From NCBI GenBank assembly GCA_951800145.1, contig CATOJE010000014.1:1-58730 (forward strand): 58,730 nucleotides of DNA, in the 5' to 3' direction. Both the position numbers and the translations under genes were made by a program. The notes below the pieces were generated by a model. The model did no database searches, was not told the origin of the DNA, and saw only the letters and a list, made by a program, of their open reading frames with translations. The stretch is from an uncultured Lachnospiraceae bacterium. Lineage in GTDB: Bacteria > Bacillota > Clostridia > Lachnospirales > Lachnospiraceae. Positions 8,155 to 17,081 of this stretch are shown in pieces. Each line of letters starts with the position of its first letter. Position 1 is the stretch's first letter.

Positions 8155-10293
8155 ATGGCAGAGCGTGAGCATAGAGCGGTCCGTATGGGAATCGACGTAG
8201 GCGGAACTTATACCAAGTGCGTCGCCATGGATAATGAGACCCATGAAATTATAGGTAAAAATCAGGTAAAAACTACACATGATGATAAGGACGGCGTAGC
8301 TGCCGGCGTAGTGAAAAGCTTCCAGAATTGTATGCGGGAGCATAATATTTCACCAGAGGATGTGGTCTTTGTGGCCCATTCCACCACTCAGGCGACCAAT
8401 GCCTTCATAGAAGGCGACGTGGCCAATGTAGGCGTGGTGGGTGTCGCCGGAGGCGGTCTGGAAGGCCTTCTGGCAAAAAGGCAGCTGGCCTTAAAGGACA
8501 TAATCCTGGATGAAAAGGTTGGCCGGATGATAAAGGTATTTAACACATTTATCAAGAAAAAAATGCTGACAGAGGATGTGATTAACCAGAACATTGACGA
8601 CCTGTTAAAGCAGGGAGCCCAGGTAATCGTAGCCTCCATGGCCTTCGGTGTGGACAGTATGGATGAAGAGATGATGATCCATGACTGTGCGGAAAAGAAG
8701 AATGTACCGGTTTCCATGGCTTCGGATATTACGAAGCTTTACGGACTGACCCGCCGTACCAGAACCGCGGCTATCAACGCTTCCATCCTTCCTAAGATGA
8801 TGATGACGGCCAATGCCACAGAATCCTCGGTGCGGGCTGCCGGCGTTACGGTGCCTTTGATGATTATGAGAGGCGACGGCGGTGTTATGGAGATCAGCGA
8901 GATGAGAAAGCGCCCCATCCTTACTGCCCTTTCCGGCCCGGCTGCATCGGTAATGGGTTCCCTGATGTATCTGCGGGCGTCTAATGCGATTTACTTTGAG
9001 GTAGGCGGCACCACCACCAATATCGGCGTGATTAAGAATGGCCGTCCTGGGGTGGATTATGCCCAGATCGGCGGACACGACACCTATATCAGTTCTCTGG
9101 ACGTGCGTATTTTAGGATGTGCCGGCGGCTCCATGGTCCGGATCAATGACAAGGCTGTGGTGGACGTAGGCCCCCGGTCCGCCCATATTGCAGGCTGCGA
9201 GTACGCCTGCTTTACTCCGGAGGAGGAGATTGTGGATCCTCAGATCGAGATGGTAAGCCCCAAGCCAGGAGATCCGGCGGACTATGTTACCATCCGGTTA
9301 AAGAGCGGAAAGCGCATCTGCTTTACCAATACAGACGCGGCGAATGTGCTGGGCCTGATTGAAGAGAAATACTTTGCCCACGGCAATGCCAATGCAGCGC
9401 GGAAGGCCATGCAGCCAGTGGCAGATAAGCTGGGAATTACCGTTGAGGAGCTGGCTACCCAGATTCTGGATAAGGATTTTGAGAAGGTAAATGCATGTAT
9501 TAACGCGTTAGCAGACAAGTATCAGCTGGATCATGACAGCATGAAGCTGGTGGGCTGCGGAGGCGGTGCGGCTTCCCTGGTTCCCTACTGTGCGGAGAAG
9601 ATGGGGCTGCAGTACAGCATTCCGGAGAACGCAGAGGTAATCTCCTCCATCGGCGTGGCTCTTTCCATGGTACGTGACGTGGTAGAGCGTGTGATTCCCA
9701 ATCCCACCCAGGAGGATATCCGGGAATTAAAGAAGGAGGCTGCAGATGCTGCAGTAAGCTCCGGCGCTTCCCCTGATACAGTAGAAGTACATATTGAGAT
9801 CGACAACCAGACCGGTAAGGTAACAGCCATTGCTACCGGCTCCACAGAGGTGAAGACCACTGACCTGCTGAAGGAGTGCGATGAGGCCGAGGCGGCTGAG
9901 CTGGCCACCCAGGACTTCGGGCCTAAGGTTTCGAATGTGAAGCTGGCAGAGAAAACAGATAAATTCTTTGTATTTAAGGGCGAGCGGGGCGACAAGACTC
10001 CTATCCGGATTGTAGATAAGAAGGGATTTATCAAGGTTCAGTGCTCCAATGGCTTTGTGGAGAAGTGTAAGGTTAGCCAGTACCAGGAGGTTGTGGAGCA
10101 GCTCTGGAAGGACGGCGCAGTATTTAAGACGGATACCGTGCTTCGTCCGGACTACTTCGTGTGCGTGGGGCCAAGGGTTGGCGATTACAGTGCAGTGGAC
10201 TTAGAGCAGATTTTCCTCCTGATGGATTTGGACTTAGGTGACCGGGAGCCAGATGAGGAGATTATTATTGTAGGATCCGTGACGGAGATTTAA
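8155..10293 (+). CDS. hydantoinase/oxoprolinase A-like ASKHA protein
   Basis: A 712-residue protein of the HyuA/oxoprolinase ATPase superfamily. The N-terminal phosphate loop is GIDVGGTYTKCVAMD at residues 12-26; a second set follows with HSTTQATNAF, the central LSGPAASVMGS and EVGGTTTNIG, and GCGGGAASLVPYC near residue 475. The last 180 or so residues form an extra domain that HyuA does not have. No HyuB partner is present. ATG 8155 follows AGGAAAGGA; an upstream in-frame extension runs through the hairpin at 8050-8079 and is rejected. ATP-dependent opening of a cyclic amide or lactam, or reactivase-type chaperoning, are both possible. Confidence 0.8.
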   Translation: MAEREHRAVRMGIDVGGTYTKCVAMDNETHEIIGKNQVKTTHDDKDGVAAGVVKSFQNCMREHNISPEDVVFVAHSTTQATNAFIEGDVANVGVVGVAGGGLEGLLAKRQLALKDIILDEKVGRMIKVFNTFIKKKMLTEDVINQNIDDLLKQGAQVIVASMAFGVDSMDEEMMIHDCAEKKNVPVSMASDITKLYGLTRRTRTAAINASILPKMMMTANATESSVRAAGVTVPLMIMRGDGGVMEISEMRKRPILTALSGPAASVMGSLMYLRASNAIYFEVGGTTTNIGVIKNGRPGVDYAQIGGHDTYISSLDVRILGCAGGSMVRINDKAVVDVGPRSAHIAGCEYACFTPEEEIVDPQIEMVSPKPGDPADYVTIRLKSGKRICFTNTDAANVLGLIEEKYFAHGNANAARKAMQPVADKLGITVEELATQILDKDFEKVNACINALADKYQLDHDSMKLVGCGGGAASLVPYCAEKMGLQYSIPENAEVISSIGVALSMVRDVVERVIPNPTQEDIRELKKEAADAAVSSGASPDTVEVHIEIDNQTGKVTAIATGSTEVKTTDLLKECDEAEAAELATQDFGPKVSNVKLAEKTDKFFVFKGERGDKTPIRIVDKKGFIKVQCSNGFVEKCKVSQYQEVVEQLWKDGAVFKTDTVLRPDYFVCVGPRVGDYSAVDLEQIFLLMDLDLGDREPDEEIIIVGSVTEI

Positions 10294-10299
10294 TTGATT

Positions 10300-11095
10300 A
10301 TGACAAAACAAGAGTTGCAGAAAGCTTTGGAGCCTATCGCCCAGGGACTTTTCGGAAAGCAGGGGGCCAGAAGGTATGAGCGCCCCCATTTTCCCCTGCG
10401 TTCCCTGGAGACGATGGTAAAGGATTTGACAGAAATACCTCAGGAGGAGTGGTTTTCCTATGTTTTTTCCCGGGAACCATTAAATGGGAAATTCCAGGAT
10501 GACCAGAGGCGGCACTGGATGGAGCAGTCCATAGCCTGCGGCCGGGAGTATGGAAGGCGGGTTTGTAAGGAGTATGGCTGCAGTACCCCGAAGGAGCTTG
10601 CCAGAGCTATGGGGATGAAGGTGACATACCCTGCCTATCCGGAGAAAACAGACCGTGTTCTCTTTGCGGAGTTTCGGGAGCCGAATGATATCCGCATCTA
10701 TATGGATGGAGTGAAAAAGGCGAAGAAGCTTTTAGAGCAGCCAGGGATTTATGGGATACTGGGGGGGGCTGGATGTAGGTGAGCTTCTTTTGGCCCATGA
10801 ATTATTCCATTATGTGGAAGAAAAACATAAAAAGGAAATCTATACCAGAACGGAAAAGATACGGCTGTGGTCTCTGGGGCCGCTGCACAATGATTCTACG
10901 ATCATCGCCCTCAGCGAGATAGCAGCTATGGCATTTGCCAGGGAGCTGGTGAAGCTTCCCTATGCTCCCTATGTGATGGATGTATTTTTGGTATATGGCT
11001 ACTCGCCGGAGGAGGCAAGCGGCCTTTATGAAGAGATGATGGAACTTGCCGGGAGGACACCCTGTGCCCCGGAGGAAAGGAAGGATGTAGAATGA
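10300..11095 (+). pseudogene. HExxH protein split by a G8 tract frameshift
   Basis: Two reading frames join at a run of eight G (10761-10768). The first (10300-10782) ends in LGGAGCR; the second continues as GLDVGELLLAHELFHYVEE. With seven G the frames fuse to about 264 residues reading GILGGLDVGE, so one extra G breaks the gene. The second half carries HELFH, a zinc-metallopeptidase HExxH signature, and ends by overlapping the next start in ATGA. I do not recognise the family. The extra base could be a sequencing or assembly error, a real mutation, or a phase-variable or slippery site. Position between the hydantoinase-like and reductase genes implies a role in the same pathway. Confidence 0.75.
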
Positions 11096-12141
11096 GCTTA
11101 AGAATACCCTTTGAGACGGTGAAGGAAACGGTGAAAAAGGCTTTGCTGAATGCAGGCCTCAGCGAGGAGCAGGCGGAAACCTGCGCGACAATTCATGCCC
11201 AGTCCAGTGCAGACGGAGTGGAGAGCCATGGACTGAACCGGGTTCCCCGCTTCGTGGAGTATATCGGAAAGGGATGGATTAATTTAAAGGGAAAGCCAGA
11301 GCTGGTGGGAGCCAAGGGAGCTGTGGAAAATTATGATGGTCAGCTGGGAATCGGTATCACCAATGCGCTTTTCTGTGCAGATCGGGCAGTGGAGCTGGCT
11401 AAGGAGCATGGCATCGGCTGCGTGGCTCTTAGAAATACCACCCACTGGATGCGGGGCGGCACCTATGCATGGCGTATGGCAGAGGCAGGCTTTGCCGGAA
11501 TGAGCTGGATTAACTCTGAGAGCTGCATGCCCTTATGGGGAAGTGACGAGAAGAGCGTGGGAAATAATCCCTTCTGTATGGCGGTTCCCAGAGATGATGG
11601 CCCCATTGTGTTAGATATGGCTATGAGCCAGTATGCTTATGGAAAGCTGGGGGTATACCGCCTGGCAGGCAAGCAGCTTCCTTACCCGGGAGGCTTTGAC
11701 AAGGATGGAAATCTGACCAGCGATCCAGGCGCCATCGAGGAAACCATGCGGATCCTTCCCACCGGATACTGGAAGGGAAGCGGCATGGCTATCGTGTTAG
11801 ACCTGGCGGCTGCAATCATGGCCAATGGAAATACAGGAATCGACCAGGCAGCGGACAAGCTGGGAAGCTGCGGAGGCTGCTGCCAGATCTTTATTGCATA
11901 TGATCCCTACATGTTTGCGTCTAAGGAAGAGGTGCAGGAGAAGGTAAACCGCCGTGTAGATGCTGCTCATAAGGCCCATCCGGTTCACGAGGGCGGCAAG
12001 GTAACTTGTCCTGGAGAGCGCACAGTGGCCACCAGGAAGAAGAGCATGGAAGAGGGCGTGGTTGTGGACGAGGCTGTTTGGGAGCAGGTTTGCGCCATCG
12101 CAGAGGGCAATGTAAACATAAAGGATATTGCAAGTAAGTAA
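11092..12141 (+). CDS. malate/lactate dehydrogenase-type reductase, YiaK/DlgD-like
   Basis: A 349-residue member of the Ldh2/YlbC/YiaK NAD(P)H-dependent oxidoreductase family. It matches E. coli 2,3-diketo-L-gulonate reductase (YiaK/DlgD) at many landmarks: SHGLNRVPRFV near residue 47, the HGIGCVALRN block, THWMRGGTY, RLAGKQLP, GGFDKDGNLT and ILPTGYWKGSGM. His48 of the SHG motif is the expected catalytic residue. It overlaps the preceding gene by ATGA and is followed 27 bp later by a YiaL protein, the same order as yiaK-yiaL in E. coli. Reduction of a 2-keto or diketo sugar acid is likely; exact substrate is inferred only. Confidence 0.87.
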   Translation: MSLRIPFETVKETVKKALLNAGLSEEQAETCATIHAQSSADGVESHGLNRVPRFVEYIGKGWINLKGKPELVGAKGAVENYDGQLGIGITNALFCADRAVELAKEHGIGCVALRNTTHWMRGGTYAWRMAEAGFAGMSWINSESCMPLWGSDEKSVGNNPFCMAVPRDDGPIVLDMAMSQYAYGKLGVYRLAGKQLPYPGGFDKDGNLTSDPGAIEETMRILPTGYWKGSGMAIVLDLAAAIMANGNTGIDQAADKLGSCGGCCQIFIAYDPYMFASKEEVQEKVNRRVDAAHKAHPVHEGGKVTCPGERTVATRKKSMEEGVVVDEAVWEQVCAIAEGNVNIKDIASK

Positions 12142-12168
12142 AAGAAGAAACATGAAAGGGGAAACAAA

Positions 12169-12624
12169 ATGTTTTTTTCAAATATAAAGATTGCAGAAAA
12201 GTATAATTATCTGGAGGAAAAGTTCTGTGCGGCTTATAAGTGGCTGGCAGAGACCGATATCGCTGCTCTTTCTGTGGGAAGCTATCCGATCATTCCGGAT
12301 CAGGTGATCGCCAATGTGCAGGAGTACACCACAATCTTACCGGAGACTGGCTCCTTTGAAACCCACGAGAAGTTTTTTGACATTCAGTACGTGGTGTCCG
12401 GCAAGGAGCAGTTCGGCGTATGCAAGCGGGACGGGCTGGTAGTGAAATCCCGGGATGAGGCCAATGACCTGATCTTTTATGAGGAGCCAGAGCACAGCGG
12501 CAGTGTTTTCCTTGAGGAAGGGGATCTGATTGTGGTGGCTCCCGAAGACGCCCACAAGCCCAGATGCCAGGCGGGCGGCCCTTGTGAAGTGAAGAAGGTT
12601 GTGGTAAAGGTAGCTGTTTCATAA
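12169..12624 (+). CDS. YhcH/YjgK/YiaL family protein
   Basis: A 151-residue DUF386 protein, with HEKFFDIQYVVSG in the middle, EEGDLIVVAPEDAHKP near the end and the final KKVVVKV strand. GAAAGGGG precedes ATG 12169. It directly follows the YiaK-like reductase, repeating the E. coli yiaK-yiaL order, and is the last gene of the rightward operon. It is only distantly like the copy at 2938 in the same region, so the two probably handle different steps or anomers. Confidence 0.88.
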   Translation: MFFSNIKIAEKYNYLEEKFCAAYKWLAETDIAALSVGSYPIIPDQVIANVQEYTTILPETGSFETHEKFFDIQYVVSGKEQFGVCKRDGLVVKSRDEANDLIFYEEPEHSGSVFLEEGDLIVVAPEDAHKPRCQAGGPCEVKKVVVKVAVS

Positions 12625-12698
12625 ATTGCAAATCGTACAGATGCATGATATAATTAAGGAAACGTATCATTTATCCGCAGCAAGGGTGAATCGCCAGT

Positions 12699-13967
12699 TT
12701 AATATCCGGACTGGGACGAGTAATCCAAATCCTTTGTACCATACACCCGGTGCCATTCCTTGGTATCGGGTGTTTTTGCAGTCAGGCATTGGTTCTGCCG
12801 AAGGAATTTTACCAGCTCATAGCAGCTGATCCAGATTTCGTGGTTCCCATCCTTTTGGGATTCATCGAAGATCAGCTGGAGGCCAAAGTGGAGGTGGGGT
12901 TCGTCAATATTATTTGTGTTTTCAGTCCGGCTGTAGCCGGTCCGCCCCATATATCCGATCACATCTCCGGCCTGCACCACAGAGCCCTCCTCTAGATTCG
13001 ACTGATAGGGGTAGTTCTTCCGAAGGTGGGCATAGTAATAGTAGCGCTTTTTATCAAAGGAGCGGATACCGATGCGCCATCCTCCATACTGGTTCCAGCC
13101 AAGGGCTTCCACAGTACCGCTTTCTACAGCGATGATAGGCGTTCCCACCTGCCCCATCATGTCATGGCCCAGGTGCTGTCGCTTGAACCCATAGCTTCTG
13201 GCCGTCCCGAAGTCGTCAAACTCAGAATAAGGAAATCCCTTGGCAATGGGAGAAAAGGCCTTTAATCCATATTTGGTGACCCAGAGTGTTTTTTCCTGAG
13301 GAGGGCAGGCCTCCGCGGGAGAAGCAGCCCCACCTTGCCCAGAGGGAGGAGGAGATGCTTCCCCCTGATTCCGGTAAGGGCTGTCTTTTGGCACCTGATC
13401 CTCTGAAACCTCTGCCTGGAAGGTGCCCACCATCCCCCCCAGGACGGCGGTGTAGGCCTCCAGGTAGTAAGCGTAATACTTCATATCTTTTGTCAATTCT
13501 TCCATGGTGCTCCCTTGAGACAGCTTCTGCGCCAATAAGTCCAGATCTGAATCCTTATAATGAGAAAAATCTCCCCCATATCTGGCTCCCAGATAGGCTA
13601 AGAGCTCAATCCAGTTCAGGTGAGGCTCTGACTGGAAGGTGTCCATATCCAGGCGGAAGGCCTTTGTCATCGCTTCACAGGTAACTGTAAAATCAACCCA
13701 TTTGATAGTTGAAGGCTTCTCTGTCTGGGAGGAGTCTGGGTTTTCAGGGTCAGCAGCCTTGTCAGGCTTTGATTGCCGGGAATCTGGAGAATCCGGCTCC
13801 CCCACCCAGGGCAGCTGCCCCATGGTCTGGCTTAAGATGGGATAGCGATCCATATAGGAGGATAGCAGAGAAATTCCCAGTATTAACAGAATCAGGGCTT
13901 CGGCGTAAAGAAAAAACCTGGACGGGCCAGGCGGAGAAAAGAGGGAAGAAAAAAACCGGCGCAGCAT
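12699..13967 (-). CDS. membrane-anchored M23 family peptidase
   Basis: A 422-residue protein: an N-terminal membrane anchor at about residues 17-37, a Ser/Pro/Asp-rich linker, a mid region unlike anything I recognise, a second low-complexity linker near 200-225, and a C-terminal LytM domain. The zinc motifs are GHDMMG and HLHFG, both complete, so the enzyme should cut peptidoglycan peptides outside the cell. It is convergent with the YiaL operon, whose terminator lies inside its last 80 bases. SpoIIQ-like or elongation-type roles are possible, but nothing in the sequence decides. Confidence 0.85.
   Translation of the reverse strand: MLRRFFSSLFSPPGPSRFFLYAEALILLILGISLLSSYMDRYPILSQTMGQLPWVGEPDSPDSRQSKPDKAADPENPDSSQTEKPSTIKWVDFTVTCEAMTKAFRLDMDTFQSEPHLNWIELLAYLGARYGGDFSHYKDSDLDLLAQKLSQGSTMEELTKDMKYYAYYLEAYTAVLGGMVGTFQAEVSEDQVPKDSPYRNQGEASPPPSGQGGAASPAEACPPQEKTLWVTKYGLKAFSPIAKGFPYSEFDDFGTARSYGFKRQHLGHDMMGQVGTPIIAVESGTVEALGWNQYGGWRIGIRSFDKKRYYYYAHLRKNYPYQSNLEEGSVVQAGDVIGYMGRTGYSRTENTNNIDEPHLHFGLQLIFDESQKDGNHEIWISCYELVKFLRQNQCLTAKTPDTKEWHRVYGTKDLDYSSQSGY
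12743..12778 (+). terminator. terminator of yiaKL operon, inside convergent CDS
   Basis: A 13-bp stem (ACACCCGGTGCCA with its complement, two G-U pairs), a 4-base loop and TTTTT. It lies within the 3' coding end of the minus-strand M23 gene. Confidence 0.75.
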
Positions 13968-14070
13968 AAAAAGACTCCTTTCCGCATTTCGTATCCTTCT
14001 GCCTGCGCATTGGCGCAGCGTATCGCATACTAATTATATGAAGGGACGTCAAGAATATATGCGCAAATAC

Positions 14071-14433
14071 TTACTTCTCCCCGATGATCTGAACAATCAT
14101 AAGATTTGGGAGGCAGACAATAATATCCCCATCCCGGGATTGCTTTCCCTGATGGACACACACCTGATCCGGGCAGGAGGCCTGACTGCACCAGATCTCT
14201 CCGCCAGAGATAACCAGATGGTTTGTGCCATCGCGCACTCCCTGGATGGTAACCTCCTGATCCTTTGATAAATCCAGGACCTGAACCACCCTTCCATCGA
14301 TAGTAACCTCAGCTCTTACGGCAGGGGTGCGATGGGCGAGAGCGTATCCGATCCCCATGGCCAGGGCGAGGGCCAGCAAAATCAAAATTAATATCCGGTC
14401 GTGTTTTTTGGCAGCAGTTTTATCTTGGCTCAT
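14071..14433 (-). CDS. NusG domain II-containing membrane protein
   Basis: A 120-residue protein with an N-terminal membrane segment (about residues 14-34) and an exported NusG_II-like domain: VTIDGRVVQVLDL, then VISGGEIWCSQASCPDQVCVHQGKQS with three Cys, then IVCLPNLMIVQI. Such proteins commonly sit beside FMN-binding and Rnf- or ApbE-related genes in Firmicutes. ATG 14433 is preferred, with GAGAGGA before it. It is divergent from the FMN/FAD reductase gene at 14709, which supports an extracytoplasmic flavin or redox link. The conserved Cys residues may be redox-active or metal-binding, which is inference. Confidence 0.82.
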   Translation of the reverse strand: MSQDKTAAKKHDRILILILLALALAMGIGYALAHRTPAVRAEVTIDGRVVQVLDLSKDQEVTIQGVRDGTNHLVISGGEIWCSQASCPDQVCVHQGKQSRDGDIIVCLPNLMIVQIIGEK

Positions 14434-14644
14434 AATCAGTCCTCTCAATCCTTCTCGATCCAGGCTGCCAGGCAGTGTCCTGCAGCCTGCAAACTATCAT
14501 ATCACATTTTTTCTTAAGAGAAAAGGTAGTCTTAAGCAAATCTTCATGGGGCCGGCTGGGGGAGGTCTGGCAGGCGCACTTGGCGTCCCCACAGGCCGTC
14601 GATTCGGCAGCAGGACTTTTAAGGTAACAAACATGACAGGAATA

Positions 14645-14673
14645 TTGACAAGAAAATAGAAAACAGATACAAT
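14645..14673 (+). promoter_or_regulatory. promoter of flavoprotein reductase gene
   Basis: TTGACA (14645-14650), 17-bp spacer, TACAAT (14668-14673), with AAGGAG about 10 bases before the GTG start at 14709. Confidence 0.8.
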
Positions 14674-14708
14674 ATTACTAGATTCTATAGACAAAGGAGA
14701 GGATTATT

Positions 14709-16925
14709 GTGGAAAAGAACAATCAACAATCCAAATTTTACCTGGGGCTGGGTATTATGGCAGTGGCGTCAGCTGCTGTGATCGCATGCTCTGGTCCGGT
14801 GTATGATGCACTCAGCAAGGCTGGAAGGGTACAGGGGACAGAAAGCATCTATACACCGGGAGTTTATACTGCTGAGGCCCAGGGCTTTGGCGGGCCGGTA
14901 CAGGCTTCCGTTACTGTGGATGAGGCGAATATCACAGAGCTGGAGATTACCGGGGAGGGAGAGACTCCTGAATTAGGCGGAGCGGCAATCTCTGCATTAA
15001 AGATGGATATCCTGCAGAATCAGACTGTAGAGGTTGACAGCGTTTCCGGAGCAACCATTACCAGTGATGCGGTAAAGGAGGCCGTTTCTAACGCCTTGAA
15101 GCAGGCCAGAGGAGAAGCAGCAGAGACGGAAGCTGAAACAGAAGCAGAGACAGAGGCAGTTCAGGCGCCGGCTGAGGGAACCTTTGTTCCGGGCACCTAT
15201 ACCGCAGAGGTCCGGGGAATGAAGGCCATGACTGTGACGGTAACATTTGATAAGGATGCTATAACAGAGATTCAGGTAGAGCATGAGGAGACGGAAGGGA
15301 TCGGCGAGCCAGTGGTGGACAGCATGAAGGAAGAGATCCTTAAGCTCCAGGGCCTGGGAATCGATGCAGTATCCGGAGCTACCCTCACCAGCAATGCTAT
15401 GATCGACGGCGTGGCAGAGTGTGCGAGACAGGCGGGAGCTGATGTAGATGCATTAAAGGCGATTAAGCCGGCAGCCAAGGAAAAGGAAGCGGATCAGGAG
15501 CTGGAGACAGATGTGCTGGTTCTGGGAGCCGGCGGAGCCGGCATGGCGGCAGCTGTGACGGCAAATCAGAACGGTAAGGAGGTTATTGTCATCGAGAAGA
15601 CCGGGCAGATGGGGGGAAATACCATCATGGCCGGAGGTGCATTAAATGCAGTGGATGATGGAAGCGAGACCGCTCTGGCGAATAATGACAGCGTAGAGCA
15701 CCATTACACCCAGACCTATGAAGGCGGCGATAAGCAGGGGGATCCGGAGCTGGTTCGGATTCTGGTGGAAAATGCCTGGGACGGCGTGGAATGGTTAAAG
15801 AGCCTTGGGATGGAGTTCCAGCCAGGCACCTTTACTGTAACTGGCGGTATGTGGCAGAGGGCCCACAAGCCGGTAGAGCCGGAGGGCGTAGGCTTCTTCA
15901 AGACATATCAGGCATATATGGATGCCCATGAAGGCATTACCATGATTTATAATACCAAGGCGGAACATTTGATCCTGGAGGACGGCGTAGTCGTTGGCGC
16001 AGTATGTACCGGAGAAACTGGCAATACCATCACAGTCAAGGCAAAGAATGGCGTGGTCCTAGCCACAGGCGGCTTTGGCCAGAATGTAGAGATGCGAATG
16101 GCAGCCAATGAGGAAACCCATCTCTGGCCTTCATTGGATGAGTCCATCCCCTCCACCAACACTTCGGCGATTACCGGAGATGGCATCCGCATGGCAGAGG
16201 AGGCGGGAGCCCAGCTGATTCAGATGGGAAATATCCAGATGCTTCCCTTAGGTGATCCCAAGACAGGCTCCTTAAGCGGTAATATCGAACATGCAGTGGA
16301 ATCCCGTATCTTTGTAAATCTGAATGGCGACCGCTTTGTCAATGAAGGGGGACGCCGGGATGAGATGACACTGGGGCTGTTTGATCAGCCGGAAACCACT
16401 ATGTTTATTATCATGGACAGTGACGGCTACCCAACAGGTGAAGAGCTTAATAACTTTGGTGAAACCATAAATAGCCTGGTGGCGGACGGGCGTGCCTACA
16501 AGGCGGACACCCTGGAGGAGCTGGCGGAGCAGATTGGGGTTCCGGCAGAGAATCTGGTTGCAGCGGTAGAGGAGTATAACCGTCACTGCCTGGGCGGAGA
16601 CTTAGAAGGCGAGGCAGATGAATTTGGCCGTACGCTGTTTACAGACACGGAGAAAGAGAATGACGGCATTAACGATGCGCCTTACTACGCAGCAGAGCGT
16701 GTTCCCACAGTTCACCACACCATGGGCGGTGTAAAGATCAATGCCAATGCACAGGTAATCAATACAGAAGGTGAAGTGATTCCCAACCTGTTTGCAGCAG
16801 GTGAGGTGACTGGAGGAATCCACGGAAGCAACCGCTTAGGCGGCAATGCCCTGACCGACACGGTGGTATTCGGACGGATCGCCGGCCAGAGTGCATCAGA
16901 GAGTGAGTCGGGAATCGGACAGTAG
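14709..16925 (+). CDS. exported fumarate-reductase-like flavoprotein with two FMN-binding domains
   Basis: A 738-residue protein. The N-terminus has a hydrophobic signal ending in the lipobox-like VIAC at Cys27. Two FMN-binding domains follow, each with the SGAT flavinylation motif: Thr116 in DSVSGAT and Thr225 in DAVSGAT, separated by an Ala/Glu linker. From residue 266 comes an FAD-binding fumarate-reductase domain (DVLVLGAGGAGMAAAV; MGGNTIMAGG; GGVKINANAQV; GSNRLGGNALTD). The family passes electrons through covalent FMN to FAD and reduces fumarate, urocanate or similar alkenes outside the membrane. The ApbE transferase needed for flavinylation is not in this window. Starts at GTG. It ends in a strong terminator. 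Confidence 0.9.
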   Translation: MEKNNQQSKFYLGLGIMAVASAAVIACSGPVYDALSKAGRVQGTESIYTPGVYTAEAQGFGGPVQASVTVDEANITELEITGEGETPELGGAAISALKMDILQNQTVEVDSVSGATITSDAVKEAVSNALKQARGEAAETEAETEAETEAVQAPAEGTFVPGTYTAEVRGMKAMTVTVTFDKDAITEIQVEHEETEGIGEPVVDSMKEEILKLQGLGIDAVSGATLTSNAMIDGVAECARQAGADVDALKAIKPAAKEKEADQELETDVLVLGAGGAGMAAAVTANQNGKEVIVIEKTGQMGGNTIMAGGALNAVDDGSETALANNDSVEHHYTQTYEGGDKQGDPELVRILVENAWDGVEWLKSLGMEFQPGTFTVTGGMWQRAHKPVEPEGVGFFKTYQAYMDAHEGITMIYNTKAEHLILEDGVVVGAVCTGETGNTITVKAKNGVVLATGGFGQNVEMRMAANEETHLWPSLDESIPSTNTSAITGDGIRMAEEAGAQLIQMGNIQMLPLGDPKTGSLSGNIEHAVESRIFVNLNGDRFVNEGGRRDEMTLGLFDQPETTMFIIMDSDGYPTGEELNNFGETINSLVADGRAYKADTLEELAEQIGVPAENLVAAVEEYNRHCLGGDLEGEADEFGRTLFTDTEKENDGINDAPYYAAERVPTVHHTMGGVKINANAQVINTEGEVIPNLFAAGEVTGGIHGSNRLGGNALTDTVVFGRIAGQSASESESGIGQ

Positions 16926-16932
16926 ACTTGAT

Positions 16933-16967
16933 AAAAAGGACTGTTGCAATTTGCAGCAGTCCTTTTT
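16933..16967 (+). terminator. terminator of flavoprotein reductase gene
   Basis: AAAAAGGACTG pairs with CAGTCCTTTTT around a GC-containing loop. The A-run and T-run make it potentially active on both strands, so it may also serve the convergent MBL gene. Confidence 0.85.
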
Positions 16968-16977
16968 GCTGCGCGCC

Positions 16978-17016
16978 CTCGTGTCTTGGCTGGATTATAT
17001 TCAGCCAAGACACGAG
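16978..17016. repeat. dispersed palindrome, copy 1
   Basis: Perfect 15-bp arms (CTCGTGTCTTGGCTG and complement) around GATTATATT. Reverse orientation relative to the copies at 21581 and 23685. Intergenic, directly after the terminator at 16933. Confidence 0.85.
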
Positions 17017-17081
17017 TGTCGCTTATGCCATCCGCCGCAGACGGAGAAGCTGGCGGGGCAGGATTCATTCGAGCGGCTCCT

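Noticed and set aside
10751-11095. The HExxH half as a separate intact gene
   Set aside because: Its ATG lacks a ribosome site and the frame joins the upstream half exactly when one G is removed, so a single broken gene is the better reading.
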